Below are positions 7,237 to 15,928 of a stretch of DNA of 64,000 bases, piece by piece; position 1 is the stretch's first letter; each line of letters starts with the position of its first letter. The DNA is taken from the NCBI GenBank assembly GCA_905205065.1, contig CAJLCI010000005.1:1-64000 (forward strand), written 5' to 3'. Below the pieces are notes generated by a model. That model ran no database searches and was not told the DNA's origin. It saw only the letters and a program-made list of their open reading frames with translations. Source of the stretch: an uncultured Eubacteriales bacterium. Its GTDB lineage: Bacteria; Bacillota; Clostridia; Oscillospirales; CAG-272. Position numbers and translations under genes: made by a program.

Positions 7237-8889
7237 TCAGTTTTTCTGTTTCTCTGCAAACTCTTTCTCCATAATCAGAACAATCCCACGCAGAACAAAA
7301 GTAACACACGGGATTGCCACACTATTGCCCAGGGCTTTATACCTTGGCGAGTCAGATGCCCCATCGATCAAAGTCCAGCCATCCGGGAAACCCTGCAGCC
7401 GCTCACACTCCAGAGGAGTGAGACGGCGGATCAGATTTCTGTTTACCTCAGGCTGGCAGATTAGGTCAGTTGCATCTTTATATTGTCTGGCGCTTTCTGT
7501 GCCAGCGACTTTGCTTTCCTGGAATTCATCCACTCGCTGGCGGCTATAGACTGCATGCCGGTCTGTTGTATTCAGGGTGTAACTGATATCTTCCTGATAG
7601 CCAAACCCATTCCCGCCATTTTTACTCTGCCGGTCAATGATATTCCCGGCAATACAATAGCTGTCCGGTTCCTCCGCAATCAGAGGAAGATTATTGCCAC
7701 CTGTGCCGCTTCTGGCTGACAGTGTCGGGGATACCGGCAGCGGTCCGGTATAACGTCCATCGATCCCGTGGTTTTCAAATAGTACCAGGGATTGCGTATT
7801 GCCTCCCATCCCGTAGGATGCAGTTACCGCCTGTGCTTTTTCAACGGGGCCGGTGAATCGGAGATCCTGCCCATGGTTATCAAAAACCAGCGGAGGATGA
7901 CCGGACATCTGCGCCCGAAGTGTTCCTGCCACATCTACACTGCAGTCCATCACCTGGCCGCCCTGATCGTTCAGGCAGAGAGTCGGCTCTTTCTGCTGGT
8001 CAGGGAATCCGGCGATAAAGGTCTGCATCTGCATATTTCTTGTTGCCATCAATGCGCCGGAAACATGGCCCAGGTTAATCGTTTCCTCTCTTTGATTAAT
8101 ATGGAAAGCCATGAATCCTTCCTGACCTATTTGATCCCCGCCTGGATCTCCAGTGCTTTTTTGAGTATCTCCGGAAGCTCCTTGCCCCGTTCTGCTGATC
8201 TCCGCAGAATACCCAGGCAGGCTTTCCTGCTTAAATAATATTTCCGGGGCGGATGTTCCTCCAAAATCTGCGACAAGAAAGATTCTCTTACGTCTCTGGG
8301 GGACTCCCCAGTATTGAGCGTCCAGGACTCTCCAAGCGACAGAGAATCCACTTCCCAATATGGCCCCAGCAGATTTCCACCTCCCGGCCGGAGGTCGAGG
8401 AACAGATATGGTATGGTCGGCGATCCTGCAGATTTCCTCCAGGACCGCTCTGAAATCTTCTCCGTTTGAAGATGAGAATGCTCCGGGGACGTTTTCCCAC
8501 ACCATGAATCGGGGAACAATTCCGCAAGGGTTAACTGTTTCATTTCCTCGTTGTCTTTTTGCATCTGTCTTTCTCATCTCCTTTACGATCCGGATCTGCT
8601 CCATAAATAGTCCGGAACGCTCCCCGGACAAGCCTGCGCGCTTTCCCGCGATGCTCAGATCCTGACAGGGTGATCCGCCCGTAATGATATCTACAGCCGG
8701 AAGTTCCGCCCCTTTTAATTTCGTAATATCGCCCACATGGAGCATCTCCGGGAACCGCTGCCTGGTCACCTGGATCGGAAAAGGTTCTATTTCACTGGCC
8801 CATATCGGAAGGATTCCGTTCCGGACAGCAGATAAAGGAAAACCGCCAATCCCATCGAACAGGCTCCCAAGCCGCAGTCTGATTCCCGT
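7237..8889 (-). CDS. DNA (cytosine-5) methyltransferase
   Basis: About 550 residues. Motif I (LGSLFDGIGGFPL) lies near the N-terminus, motif IV (GGSPCQDLS, the catalytic Cys) near residue 75 and motif VI (WENVPGAF) near residue 135. A long variable target-recognition region follows, and motif X (ALGNSVAIPC) is close to the C-terminus. Motif I lies upstream of the first in-frame ATG (8769), so the true start must be further up. In that stretch no ATG, GTG or TTG is in frame; ACG at 8889 or CTG at 8877 are the only plausible codons unless there is a frameshift. It probably protects ICE DNA from restriction on entry. No cognate endonuclease is adjacent. Confidence 0.85.
   Translation of the reverse strand, partial: TGIRLRLGSLFDGIGGFPLSAVRNGILPIWASEIEPFPIQVTRQRFPEMLHVGDITKLKGAELPAVDIITGGSPCQDLSIAGKRAGLSGERSGLFMEQIRIVKEMRKTDAKRQRGNETVNPCGIVPRFMVWENVPGAFSSSNGEDFRAVLEEICRIADHTISVPRPPAGRWKSAGAILGSGFSVAWRVLDAQYWGVPQRRKRIFLVADFGGTSAPEILFKQESLPGYSAEISRTGQGASGDTQKSTGDPGGDQIGQEGFMAFHINQREETINLGHVSGALMATRNMQMQTFIAGFPDQQKEPTLCLNDQGGQVMDCSVDVAGTLRAQMSGHPPLVFDNHGQDLRFTGPVEKAQAVTASYGMGGNTQSLVLFENHGIDGRYTGPLPVSPTLSARSGTGGNNLPLIAEEPDSYCIAGNIIDRQSKNGGNGFGYQEDISYTLNTTDRHAVYSRQRVDEFQESKVAGTESARQYKDATDLICQPEVNRNLIRRLTPLECERLQGFPDGWTLIDGASDSPRYKALGNSVAIPCVTFVLRGIVLIMEKEFAEKQKN
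8127..8564 (-). CDS. Second reading frame inside the C5 methyltransferase (dual-coding candidate)
   Basis: A 145-residue frame lies wholly within the methyltransferase gene, on the same strand, shifted by one. Its start (MQKDNEEMKQLTLAELFPD), its middle (NTGESPRDVRESFLSQILEE) and its end (KYYLSRKACLGILRR, then GKELPEILKKALE) look like a compact protein rather than a random frame. I recall closely similar stand-alone predictions in phages and ICEs. The WENVPGAF motif of the methylase reads CGKTSPEH in this frame. The ribosome site is weak (GAGGAA just before the internal Met-8). Either it is a true overlapping gene or its conservation is a by-product of methylase conservation. Confidence 0.45.
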   Translation of the reverse strand: MQKDNEEMKQLTLAELFPDSWCGKTSPEHSHLQTEKISERSWRKSAGSPTIPYLFLDLRPGGGNLLGPYWEVDSLSLGESWTLNTGESPRDVRESFLSQILEEHPPRKYYLSRKACLGILRRSAERGKELPEILKKALEIQAGIK

Positions 8890-8965
8890 TGATTTTCCTA
8901 TTACAGAACTTTTCGCATGTCAATCACCTCACGATTCGTTATTCATTGGTCTTTCAGATGCGTTG

Positions 8966-9226
8966 TTAAGGATTCCCTCCCGCAGCTGTCGGTGTCTGTT
9001 CTTTTTTCTCCGGTCTGGGCCGCCTTACTCTGGGCGCAGGATCTGCTGGTTCGCTGGAGCGCATCTCAATAAAATCCCGCACATTGGACGGGACATGTTT
9101 GCCATAGAATCCTTCCATGGCTTTGGTTAGCTCATCTTCAAGCTGCAGATCTTTCTGCTCCATGTAGAGCCGGAGCGCAGTCAGCTTTTCTTCATCAAAA
9201 GAAATTGTTACATTGGTTTTCTTCAT
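8966..9226 (-). CDS. Small ribbon-helix-helix-like protein (DUF6103-like)
   Basis: The 86-residue protein starts MKKTNVTISFDEEKLTAL, a strand-helix pattern typical of ribbon-helix-helix proteins, continues with a KALEGFY-like helix (TKAMEGFYGKHVP) and ends in a basic, Pro-rich tail. I associate this with the DUF6103 group found in Clostridia ICEs; the number is from memory. The start at 9226 is chosen for the AGGAGG site 6 bases upstream. It lies between the pentapeptide-repeat gene and the methylase in the same operon and may bind DNA. Confidence 0.65.
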   Translation of the reverse strand: MKKTNVTISFDEEKLTALRLYMEQKDLQLEDELTKAMEGFYGKHVPSNVRDFIEMRSSEPADPAPRVRRPRPEKKEQTPTAAGGNP

Positions 9227-9237
9227 AGGTTCCTCCT

Positions 9238-10287
9238 TCACATGGAAAGAGCAGGCCCGGAGTCTTGGCTCCAGTCCTGCTCGTCCTCACTTACATGAAT
9301 CATTTTTGCCTGCCCCATGGGTGTCTGATGGAACACAGTACTGTCTGTACAGCAGTTCGTCCAGTCGGTCTGTTCCATGCGGCAGCTCTGGATCAGTGCG
9401 CCGGAAAAGTTGCTGTGGGTAAAGATGGCTCCCCGGAAGGTGCAGCCATCAGCCACCATCTTTTTAAAGCATGTTTCCTCAGCAGTGACGCCCTTGAGAT
9501 CACAGGAGAACAAGGTTGCCTCAGTAAAATCAGAGAAGCACAGCTCCGTCTGCGCCAGATTCGTTTCATACATTCTGGCTCCTGCGAAGATGGCGCTGTT
9601 CAGATTCCGATGGCTCAGATTCAGTCCGGACAGATCGTATCCGGAGAAGTCAGCCTGTTCGCCGCCTGCATCGTGAAGCCAGAGGACATGTTTGGCGCAA
9701 ATCACATCGACGTCCTCCTGGCTGAGCCGGGGAAGTTCTTTTTCTTCATGAGCATATTCCGGGTTCAGCTTGATGCACAGCTCATCGCCCAGGTCATCCA
9801 GATACGCAATCTCCGGGCGATCCTCCAGCATTCCAACGAGAAGCTGGGTTTCAACTTTATCCAATGCCATCTCATCTGTCAGTATCCGGTACATTCCGCT
9901 CTGCTGGTCGATGATGGCTTTTTGTGTGTATTGTTCCGCCATTTCCGCCATCTCCTGATTGAATTTTGCTATTGTAGGGTACTGATCCAGAAGATAAAGT
10001 TGGCGGGCCTTGGGAAGAAAAGCATGGTAGCGGGCATAGTCATAGCCTTCTGCGTCAACGAGGATACCATCCTCCTGGTTTTCTCCCAGCACCAACAGGC
10101 AGTGCCGGGTTCCGTCCGCATCCTGACGCATGGCTCCACGGTGTTTGGAAATAAAATCATATTCTGCCAGCGGTGATTGATAGAAGCGGGCATACTCGCT
10201 TTCGGAAAGTTCCACAACCTTTTCTACCATACAATGCTGAGAGCGGATTTTTTCATCCTTTCGATGGAAAAATGCATAGAGATCCAT
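9238..10287 (-). CDS. ICE accessory protein with pentapeptide-repeat domain
   Basis: The 349-residue protein has two parts. Residues 1 to about 200 form an acidic alpha/beta region of unknown type. From about 208 to 315 there are pentapeptide repeats of the A(D/N)LxX kind (ADFSGYDLSGLNLSHRNLNS and similar), which fold as a right-handed beta helix. Some plasmid-borne relatives mimic DNA and protect gyrase, but no specific target is evident here. The end, DSGPALSM, is one of the clearest examples of the C-terminal tag shared by the accessory proteins. It is co-transcribed with its neighbours. Confidence 0.7.
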   Translation of the reverse strand: MDLYAFFHRKDEKIRSQHCMVEKVVELSESEYARFYQSPLAEYDFISKHRGAMRQDADGTRHCLLVLGENQEDGILVDAEGYDYARYHAFLPKARQLYLLDQYPTIAKFNQEMAEMAEQYTQKAIIDQQSGMYRILTDEMALDKVETQLLVGMLEDRPEIAYLDDLGDELCIKLNPEYAHEEKELPRLSQEDVDVICAKHVLWLHDAGGEQADFSGYDLSGLNLSHRNLNSAIFAGARMYETNLAQTELCFSDFTEATLFSCDLKGVTAEETCFKKMVADGCTFRGAIFTHSNFSGALIQSCRMEQTDWTNCCTDSTVFHQTPMGQAKMIHVSEDEQDWSQDSGPALSM

Positions 10288-10301
10288 TCCTGTTACCTCC
10301 T

Positions 10302-10727
10302 TTAGCGCATAACAAGATTCGATGCCATATCCTCGGTCTGCTCCTTGGCTGCGTCCGGTTCTGATGGATTCTCTGGTACGCCTGCATTCCCCTGGGGGAG
10401 ATGGGCATCGTAGATATTACAGCCCAGCAGAGAGAATACACTCCCCATACCGGATGAGCCGCCCTGATTACAGGCCGGACAGTATTCCAGATGGTAAGAC
10501 ATTTCAATATGATCCTCCGTCATGATCAGCTCGTTGATTTTTTCTTCCTGCTTTAATGCGATCAGCATCAGCCTTCCGGCATCGCTGTCAGCAGAGAGAT
10601 TGATCCCAAACCGTTCCCGGATTTCCTGAAAACTTATTGACCATGTTCCTGTGGTAGTGCTTTGGATTCCTCCCTGGACGAGCGCATCCGCAATCTCTTT
10701 AAGAGTGAATTGTTTTTTCTTATTCAT
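10302..10727 (-). CDS. ICE accessory protein, unknown, with Cys pair
   Basis: The 141-residue protein begins with a helix-turn-helix-like stretch (LKEIADALVQGGI), followed by a region containing YCPACNQGG, a possible metal-binding pair. An acidic, flexible C-terminus ends EDMASNLVMR. The ending resembles, but does not perfectly match, the Gly/Pro/Met tags of neighbouring proteins. It is not recognised as a named family. It lies between the pentapeptide gene and another small ICE gene with gaps below 20 bases, consistent with one operon. Confidence 0.6.
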   Translation of the reverse strand: MNKKKQFTLKEIADALVQGGIQSTTTGTWSISFQEIRERFGINLSADSDAGRLMLIALKQEEKINELIMTEDHIEMSYHLEYCPACNQGGSSGMGSVFSLLGCNIYDAHLPQGNAGVPENPSEPDAAKEQTEDMASNLVMR

Positions 10728-10745
10728 GTGGTTTGCTCCATTTCT

Positions 10746-11168
10746 TTACATTTGAAATTGGATATCTTCGCTATTAACATCACTATCATTTTCAGGAATG
10801 TCGTTAGGATACTGACCATCTTCAAGCGTTCCTTCTCGTTCCATCTGTTCGATATCAGAAAGGTTCCCTCCATTGGCGAGATGCTCCGCAGCCAATCTCA
10901 TTTCCCAAGGGAAGGGGCAGGCCGGAATATCCGCAAGGGAAATGATTTGTCCTGCAATTTCATCCCCGTGTCGTTCCTGGATTTTTTGGAGCTGCCGGGA
11001 GAACTCCTGAAGGAAATTTTCCGCTGTTTTATATGCGCCTTTCGGTAATTCATATCCGCTGCTATCCATTCCTTCCAATTCTTTCGCCCATTCCAACCAT
11101 CTTGCTGCAGTAGCGTCGCTGCCAGGACGGATGGAATTCAAATAGGCAGTAAAATCTTCATATCTCAT
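10746..11168 (-). CDS. ICE accessory protein, unknown
   Basis: The 140-residue helical protein (MRYEDFTAYLNSIRP start) has a long acidic tail ending NSEDIQFQM. The tail again consists of acidic residues followed by a short hydrophobic motif ending in Met. No domain is recognised. It sits directly downstream of the DUF5348 gene in the same operon. Confidence 0.6.
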   Translation of the reverse strand: MRYEDFTAYLNSIRPGSDATAARWLEWAKELEGMDSSGYELPKGAYKTAENFLQEFSRQLQKIQERHGDEIAGQIISLADIPACPFPWEMRLAAEHLANGGNLSDIEQMEREGTLEDGQYPNDIPENDSDVNSEDIQFQM

Positions 11169-11180
11169 TTTGCTTCTTCC

Positions 11181-11402
11181 TTACATCCGTACTCGAAGCC
11201 CCGCAAGATGATCCGTTTTTACACCGACCAGGTACCATCGGTCACTCATCTCAATGCGGGTAGGCACCCATCGGCTGCCGATGAGGACATCAAAGCATTC
11301 CCCGCAGTGAAGTCCGCCATAGTAATGTTCCAAGGAGAAGCGGATATCATATCGTCCGCTTTCCTCATCGTAAACCAGAGTTCCATGTCTTTTTCGATCC
11401 AT
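11181..11402 (-). CDS. DUF5348-family small protein
   Basis: The 73-residue protein consists of short beta strands (GTLVYDEESGRYDIRF, CFDVLIGSRWVPTRIE, WYLVG). This is the pattern of DUF5348, small beta-barrel-like proteins common in Firmicutes conjugative elements. Its function is unknown. It starts 10 bases after the CHAP hydrolase gene ends. Confidence 0.7.
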   Translation of the reverse strand: MDRKRHGTLVYDEESGRYDIRFSLEHYYGGLHCGECFDVLIGSRWVPTRIEMSDRWYLVGVKTDHLAGLRVRM

Positions 11403-11411
11403 AACATCCTC

Positions 11412-12362
11412 CTATTGTGTTGGTGTTTCATTGCTACTGTTATCAGTTTCACCGCCCACCTGCAGAACGCCATAGCCCAGGATTTCATAATAGCCCACGC
11501 TGTAGGAGCGCTCCCGGCAGGCATCCCCGGAGTTTCCTTCGATGGTGTGGACGGTTCCATTCTCCACGCTGGCTACAATTCCCACATGGTCGGACACGCC
11601 ATCCTGCCCATTGTCCGCCCAATCAAAGAAGATAATCATGCCGGGGGAAGGTGTTTCTGTTCCCGCCAGCCATTGGTTCCTTTGCTGGAACCAATTGACG
11701 CCATCGGAGCAGAGGGAGAACTTCGGGCAGATACCACGGTCAATGTAGCCGCACTGATCGGCGCACCAGGAGACGAAACAAGCGCACCATTCCACACGGG
11801 ATTCGAATCCGTACCAGCTCCAGTAGGGCTGCCCGCCTTCGTTGCCAAGCTGAGACTGGGCCACGGAGACGATCTCTTGATTGACGCCCACGATGAGCTG
11901 GGTAAACTCTGCCGCATCAATGTCCGTTCCGAAGGCGGCGTTGACGGCAGCAATAAGCTGCTCGTCTGTCTGATCCGGCGCGAAGCAGCCCACCAGCTTA
12001 TTCACGAAATCTGAATCAAAGGAAAATTCATAGAGGGCGGTCACATACAGCACCTGGGCCTCCCGCACCTTCTGCCAGTCATAACCGGCGGCGGTCATGG
12101 CATCCTCGATGGCATACATCGTGTCCTCCACGCCTTGGAGCTTGGCGATTTCCTCGGCAGAGAGGTTCTGTTCCACCATCTGCTGAAGCTCGGCGGTATC
12201 GAATTCAATGGTTCCATTGAAGATGGACACGATGGCCACGATAGGCATGACAATGATGATAATGATCCCCAGGACGATCCCGCCCACCACCTTGAGTACC
12301 TTTTTATCTGTGAGAAGGGATACGGCAATCTTTTTGAGCGCCGCACCCACAGTGGCGCTCAT
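11412..12362 (-). CDS. Membrane-anchored CHAP-domain peptidoglycan hydrolase of the conjugation system
   Basis: The 316-residue protein has one N-terminal membrane segment (about residues 24-48), an extracellular helical spacer and a C-terminal CHAP amidase/endopeptidase domain. The catalytic Cys lies in WCACFVSWC near residue 194 and the His in SDHVGIV near residue 261. It corresponds to the VirB1-like cell-wall hydrolases that open the wall for the Gram-positive type IV secretion channel, although the usual N-terminal lytic transglycosylase domain is absent. Its start overlaps the VirB4 stop (ATGA), so the two are translationally coupled. Confidence 0.88.
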   Translation of the reverse strand: MSATVGAALKKIAVSLLTDKKVLKVVGGIVLGIIIIIVMPIVAIVSIFNGTIEFDTAELQQMVEQNLSAEEIAKLQGVEDTMYAIEDAMTAAGYDWQKVREAQVLYVTALYEFSFDSDFVNKLVGCFAPDQTDEQLIAAVNAAFGTDIDAAEFTQLIVGVNQEIVSVAQSQLGNEGGQPYWSWYGFESRVEWCACFVSWCADQCGYIDRGICPKFSLCSDGVNWFQQRNQWLAGTETPSPGMIIFFDWADNGQDGVSDHVGIVASVENGTVHTIEGNSGDACRERSYSVGYYEILGYGVLQVGGETDNSSNETPTQ

Positions 12363-14194
12363 CGGCCTCCGGCCTTTCCGAAGATGGCCGATTTATAATC
12401 CGGCGCAATGACCTGTAAAAGATACCGCTCAATCCCGCACCGGTACAGGCAGGTGCCTCGCTCCGGATATTTGATCAGTTCAAACTCCGATGGCTCCACC
12501 TGGAGGGCATCCATAAACTCTGCCGGGTTGATCTGGCCGGGGTTAAAGAGGAACTGATGGGTGGGGATGGAAAACAGCGGTTTCGTCATCTCGCAGACCT
12601 CCGGCATCAGGAAGTCATTGATGTTCTGGCTGGCGATGATGATCGCTGACTCCTTCTTCCGGACACGCTTCATGGCGTTTCGGATATACTCGATGGAGGT
12701 CAGGTTGGTCAAGTACATATACAGCTCGTCGATGGCGGCTGCGGTATTTCCTTTGCCCAGGAGCTGGTTGGACATAAAGGAAAGCAGATTGAAGAGCATG
12801 GCATCCTTCAGCCTGCGGTTGGTATCCATCAGCCCCTTCACGCCAAAGCACAGGAAGGCATCGTCCGTGATGTTGGTGTAGCCATTGAAATACTTGCTTT
12901 CCGATCCCACGCACATGGAGTGGATGCCAAGGCATACCTGCTGGAGGGTTTCCTCTGTGTACAGGTACTTCCGCTGCTTGTCGTAGGTCATGAATTCTTC
13001 CTCGCACAGCTTATAGAAGTCCTCCATGATAGGAAAATCCGTAGGCTTTTTGGCGCTGTAGTCCGTGCTGTCGGTAATGCCGAACCGAGCATACAGCTTG
13101 GCCAGCAGGATCTCAATGGTGTCGATCTGCACATCCGTGAAATCCTTATAGGCCCGGAAGAAGTCCTTCAGGTAGGCGATGTGCTGGGAGAGCCTGGTCA
13201 CTTTCCGGAAGGCCAGCGGTGTGGTAGCGTCGATCTCGCCTTCCGTACCATCGCCCCATGCCTTTGGCTCTAAGGGATTGACGATGTACTCACCGCTCAT
13301 AAAATCGATGTAGCAGCCGCCCAAGGCCTCCGTCAGTTCCTCGTATTCTGCCTCCACATCTAAGGCGATGACCAGCTTTCCTGCCTCCCTTAAGTTGGTC
13401 AGGATCAGCTTTAAAAGATAGGATTTCCCCTGGCCGGAGTTGCCAAGGATCAGGATATTGCTGGTGGTCTTATCCTCGCTGCGCCGGTCAAAGTCCACCA
13501 GGATATTGGTGCCATACTTATCCCGGCCCAGGTAGATACCACGGGGATCGGTCTTTCCAGAAAAGTTAAAGGGGTACAGGTTGGCTACGGAGCTGGCGGG
13601 CAGCACACGCTCGAACTGCGCCCCGAACTGATTGGCCCCCACAGGCAGAACAGAAAGATATCCTTCCTTCTGCCGGAGGGTGAGCCGGTCAACCGTGATC
13701 TTGGAGCGAGTCAGCTCCATGGCGATCTCTGACTGCAGCTCCTTTAAGGCATCCATGCCCTTGGCTTTCAGCTCAATGAACACGGAGCAATGGAGAAGCG
13801 GTTCCTTGTTTTTCCGAAGGTTGGCCAGAAGCTCAACCACATCCTGAAGATTTCCTTCGGCTTCAATGGTTTCATTCACATCGCTGCCGGTACTCATCAG
13901 CTTGTTCTTCCGGGTGGCGTTCTGCAGGATCTTCCTCTGTTCCATGGCCTCCACCAGCCGGTGGTAGATCCGAAGCGTTACGCCATTGCGGTCAGCAAGC
14001 TGGGAAAGGATGGCCTGTTCCTCGGTGGAAGGCGGGTATTCCCGGATGGCCCACACACAGCGGTAACTGTCTCCAACGATATAGTGGTCGGAAAGGAACT
14101 TGATGGTACCCGGCAGGATGCAGTCGAAGAAGTCCTTGGTGCGGATTTCCTCCATCTGCTCCGGTGTCAGCACCTTGGGTTTTCGTTTGAACAT
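12359..14194 (-). CDS. virB4: VirB4-like conjugation ATPase
   Basis: The 611-residue ATPase powers type IV secretion. Walker A is GNSGQGKS at residues 251-258, and Walker B is AAIDELYMYL around residue 490. The N-terminal 200 residues form the domain that docks on the channel. It is shorter than classical VirB4 (about 800 residues). The short preceding gene at 15048-15662 probably supplies the missing N-terminal portion, a split seen in many Firmicutes ICEs. The start follows a GGAGG site. It sits in the cluster PrgI-like, split VirB4 part, sortase, VirB4, CHAP. Confidence 0.93.
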   Translation of the reverse strand: MFKRKPKVLTPEQMEEIRTKDFFDCILPGTIKFLSDHYIVGDSYRCVWAIREYPPSTEEQAILSQLADRNGVTLRIYHRLVEAMEQRKILQNATRKNKLMSTGSDVNETIEAEGNLQDVVELLANLRKNKEPLLHCSVFIELKAKGMDALKELQSEIAMELTRSKITVDRLTLRQKEGYLSVLPVGANQFGAQFERVLPASSVANLYPFNFSGKTDPRGIYLGRDKYGTNILVDFDRRSEDKTTSNILILGNSGQGKSYLLKLILTNLREAGKLVIALDVEAEYEELTEALGGCYIDFMSGEYIVNPLEPKAWGDGTEGEIDATTPLAFRKVTRLSQHIAYLKDFFRAYKDFTDVQIDTIEILLAKLYARFGITDSTDYSAKKPTDFPIMEDFYKLCEEEFMTYDKQRKYLYTEETLQQVCLGIHSMCVGSESKYFNGYTNITDDAFLCFGVKGLMDTNRRLKDAMLFNLLSFMSNQLLGKGNTAAAIDELYMYLTNLTSIEYIRNAMKRVRKKESAIIIASQNINDFLMPEVCEMTKPLFSIPTHQFLFNPGQINPAEFMDALQVEPSEFELIKYPERGTCLYRCGIERYLLQVIAPDYKSAIFGKAGGR

Positions 14195-14281
14195 TTCTTA
14201 CCTCCTTGCCGCCGCTTTGCACCGGCAAGGGGATCAGAAAAGGCCGCTTTGCCTGATGCAAAACGACCGATAGTTGATTGG

Positions 14282-15064
14282 TTATTCCGTTTTCGTAGCC
14301 ACAATGAGCAGACGCCCATCCCCGCCGGACGAACCATAACAGGTGGACAGGGTGAGGAGCTGCTGGCCATATGTCGGGATGATCCCGGTGTCATAGAGGG
14401 CACACTCCCTGGCATAGCGGATCTGGTGCAGGAAATCCGTTTCCGTATCCACGGTAAGGAAACGGTACCAGGCATCCTCCTTCTGCACCTTCATCACGGA
14501 AAAAATGGTATAGAGTGCTTTGCCAGCGGCAGTTTCCAACTCAATGGTGGGATGCTCGGCATAGTAACTGGCGTCCGTATAGTTTTTCAGGCTCCCGAAC
14601 ATGGTGCCATTCTTCATGTTGTGGCCATAGATGATTAAGTTGGCGCTCTCCAGGCTGCACCGGCCATCCAGGAAGGGGACGCCATTTATGCTGTACGCCC
14701 CATAGAAATCCTTTCGAAGATATTTCTCAGAATCCTCCGGGGTGTGCATCAGCGGATAGTCCACCGCTGTGCCGGGGATGCAGATCCAGCCGATGCAGTC
14801 TGCGTTCTGCTCGAACAGTAAAGAGAGATTTCTCTGTTCCTCCTGCGGCTCCTGGGCTTCTGTGGATTCCGCCGGCGCAGAGGATTCCGCCTGTGGTTCC
14901 TCCGGATCTTCCGGCGCAGTGACCAGATCCGCCAGATCCTCGAAGGTATCCTGCGCCTGTTTCTGCCGCCACAGGTCATGGCCTGCCATGAAAACCGACA
15001 GCAGAACAAGAAAAACCAGGACAGTGCCGATGACCGCCCTGGGAATTTTAGGTTTCTTCTTCAT
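14282..15064 (-). CDS. Class B sortase
   Basis: The 260-residue membrane-anchored transpeptidase has an N-terminal hydrophobic segment (about residues 11-27), then an acidic Ala/Glu/Pro-rich spacer and the sortase domain. The catalytic His is in IYGHNM (about residue 156), the Cys in LSTCYG (about residue 242) and the Arg in GRLLIVA near the C-terminus. It is expected to anchor the ICE-encoded adhesin (20234-23884, VPQTGD motif) to the cell wall. The start at 15064 overlaps the previous gene and has GGAGG upstream. A sortase inside a conjugation operon suggests surface display aids mating contact. Confidence 0.9.
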   Translation of the reverse strand: MKKKPKIPRAVIGTVLVFLVLLSVFMAGHDLWRQKQAQDTFEDLADLVTAPEDPEEPQAESSAPAESTEAQEPQEEQRNLSLLFEQNADCIGWICIPGTAVDYPLMHTPEDSEKYLRKDFYGAYSINGVPFLDGRCSLESANLIIYGHNMKNGTMFGSLKNYTDASYYAEHPTIELETAAGKALYTIFSVMKVQKEDAWYRFLTVDTETDFLHQIRYARECALYDTGIIPTYGQQLLTLSTCYGSSGGDGRLLIVATKTE

Positions 15065-15662
15065 CGGAATCCTCCCCGTCAAAGAACTGCTCCCCATCCG
15101 TATCCGGCATCTGATCCCCATTCATGGATGCTTCAAAGTAGACCGCCAGGAAGCGTTTGATCTCCGCTTTCTTCATCCGATGGGTTTCAAAGCCCTGTTC
15201 CGAGACCACCTTTTCGATCCGGTTGGCAGTATTAAATACCTGTTCCGGCTTCAGATTTCGGCAGCGGCCAATGAGCAGGAACTGTCTGGCGGTAGCCATT
15301 TCCGTCTGGATATCATCCAGGAAATCAATATCCTTTTTGATGATCTTCCGTACCTTGGGATTGGTTTCTTCCTCAAGCCGGGCCTGCAGATAGGTCTTAT
15401 TGTCATCGAAGCACTCGCAGGAGTCGGTACAGGTGATCTCGATATCCGGCACGGCGGACAGCACCATCATCAGGTGATGGATCTTGATCTCGATATTGGC
15501 CCTGGACAGCACGGAGATATTGGTGGGCGCAATCATATAAAATAAAAGTTCATATTTCCCCACCGCAAGCCCATACTTGGTAAAGGTCTTGATGCCGAGA
15601 AGCTCCTGGGTGGAGCGTCCTTTTTTCTTTTTCTGGCGGGTTCCTTTTTCCTTCTTCGCCAC
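15048..15662 (-). CDS. T4SS-associated cytoplasmic protein upstream of VirB4
   Basis: The 204-residue protein has a very basic N-terminus, an alpha/beta body (LLFYMIAPTNISVLSR, IHHLMMVLSAVPDIEI) and an acidic end. This looks like the N-terminal membrane-proximal domain of VirB4/TraE-type ATPases encoded separately. The GTG start at 15662 is preferred because a perfect GGAGGTGAT site precedes it and the PrgI-like gene ends 6 bases upstream. The end overlaps the sortase start. Confidence 0.65.
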   Translation of the reverse strand: MAKKEKGTRQKKKKGRSTQELLGIKTFTKYGLAVGKYELLFYMIAPTNISVLSRANIEIKIHHLMMVLSAVPDIEITCTDSCECFDDNKTYLQARLEEETNPKVRKIIKKDIDFLDDIQTEMATARQFLLIGRCRNLKPEQVFNTANRIEKVVSEQGFETHRMKKAEIKRFLAVYFEASMNGDQMPDTDGEQFFDGEDSDEEET

Positions 15663-15667
15663 AGGGA

Positions 15668-15928
15668 TCACCTCCATTCAAAGTATTGCTGGGTAGAAAT
15701 AAAGTAACGTACCGCATACCGCATAAAGTCCAGGACAGTGGTATCATCCATCCGGATGCTTAAGAATCCAAAGCACAGGGTAACCGCAGCCGGGACAAAA
15801 AAGCCGAGCTGCACCAGAGCCAGCACCGACAGCAGTGTTGCGATACACAGGATGGCAAAATCCCGCAGCCCCCACAGCCACAGGTTGGCGGTAGCTTTTA
15901 AGTTTTGCGGGTAAAGATAGGTTGTCAT
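15668..15928 (-). CDS. PrgI/VirB3-like conjugation membrane protein
   Basis: The 86-residue protein has two closely spaced membrane helices (about residues 22-40 and 44-58) preceded by a short cytoplasmic strand and followed by FMRYAVRYFISTQQYFEW. The size, topology and place just before the VirB4 genes match PrgI-family/VirB3-like channel components of Firmicutes ICEs. It overlaps the upstream gene by 4 bases. Confidence 0.75.
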   Translation of the reverse strand: MTTYLYPQNLKATANLWLWGLRDFAILCIATLLSVLALVQLGFFVPAAVTLCFGFLSIRMDDTTVLDFMRYAVRYFISTQQYFEWR

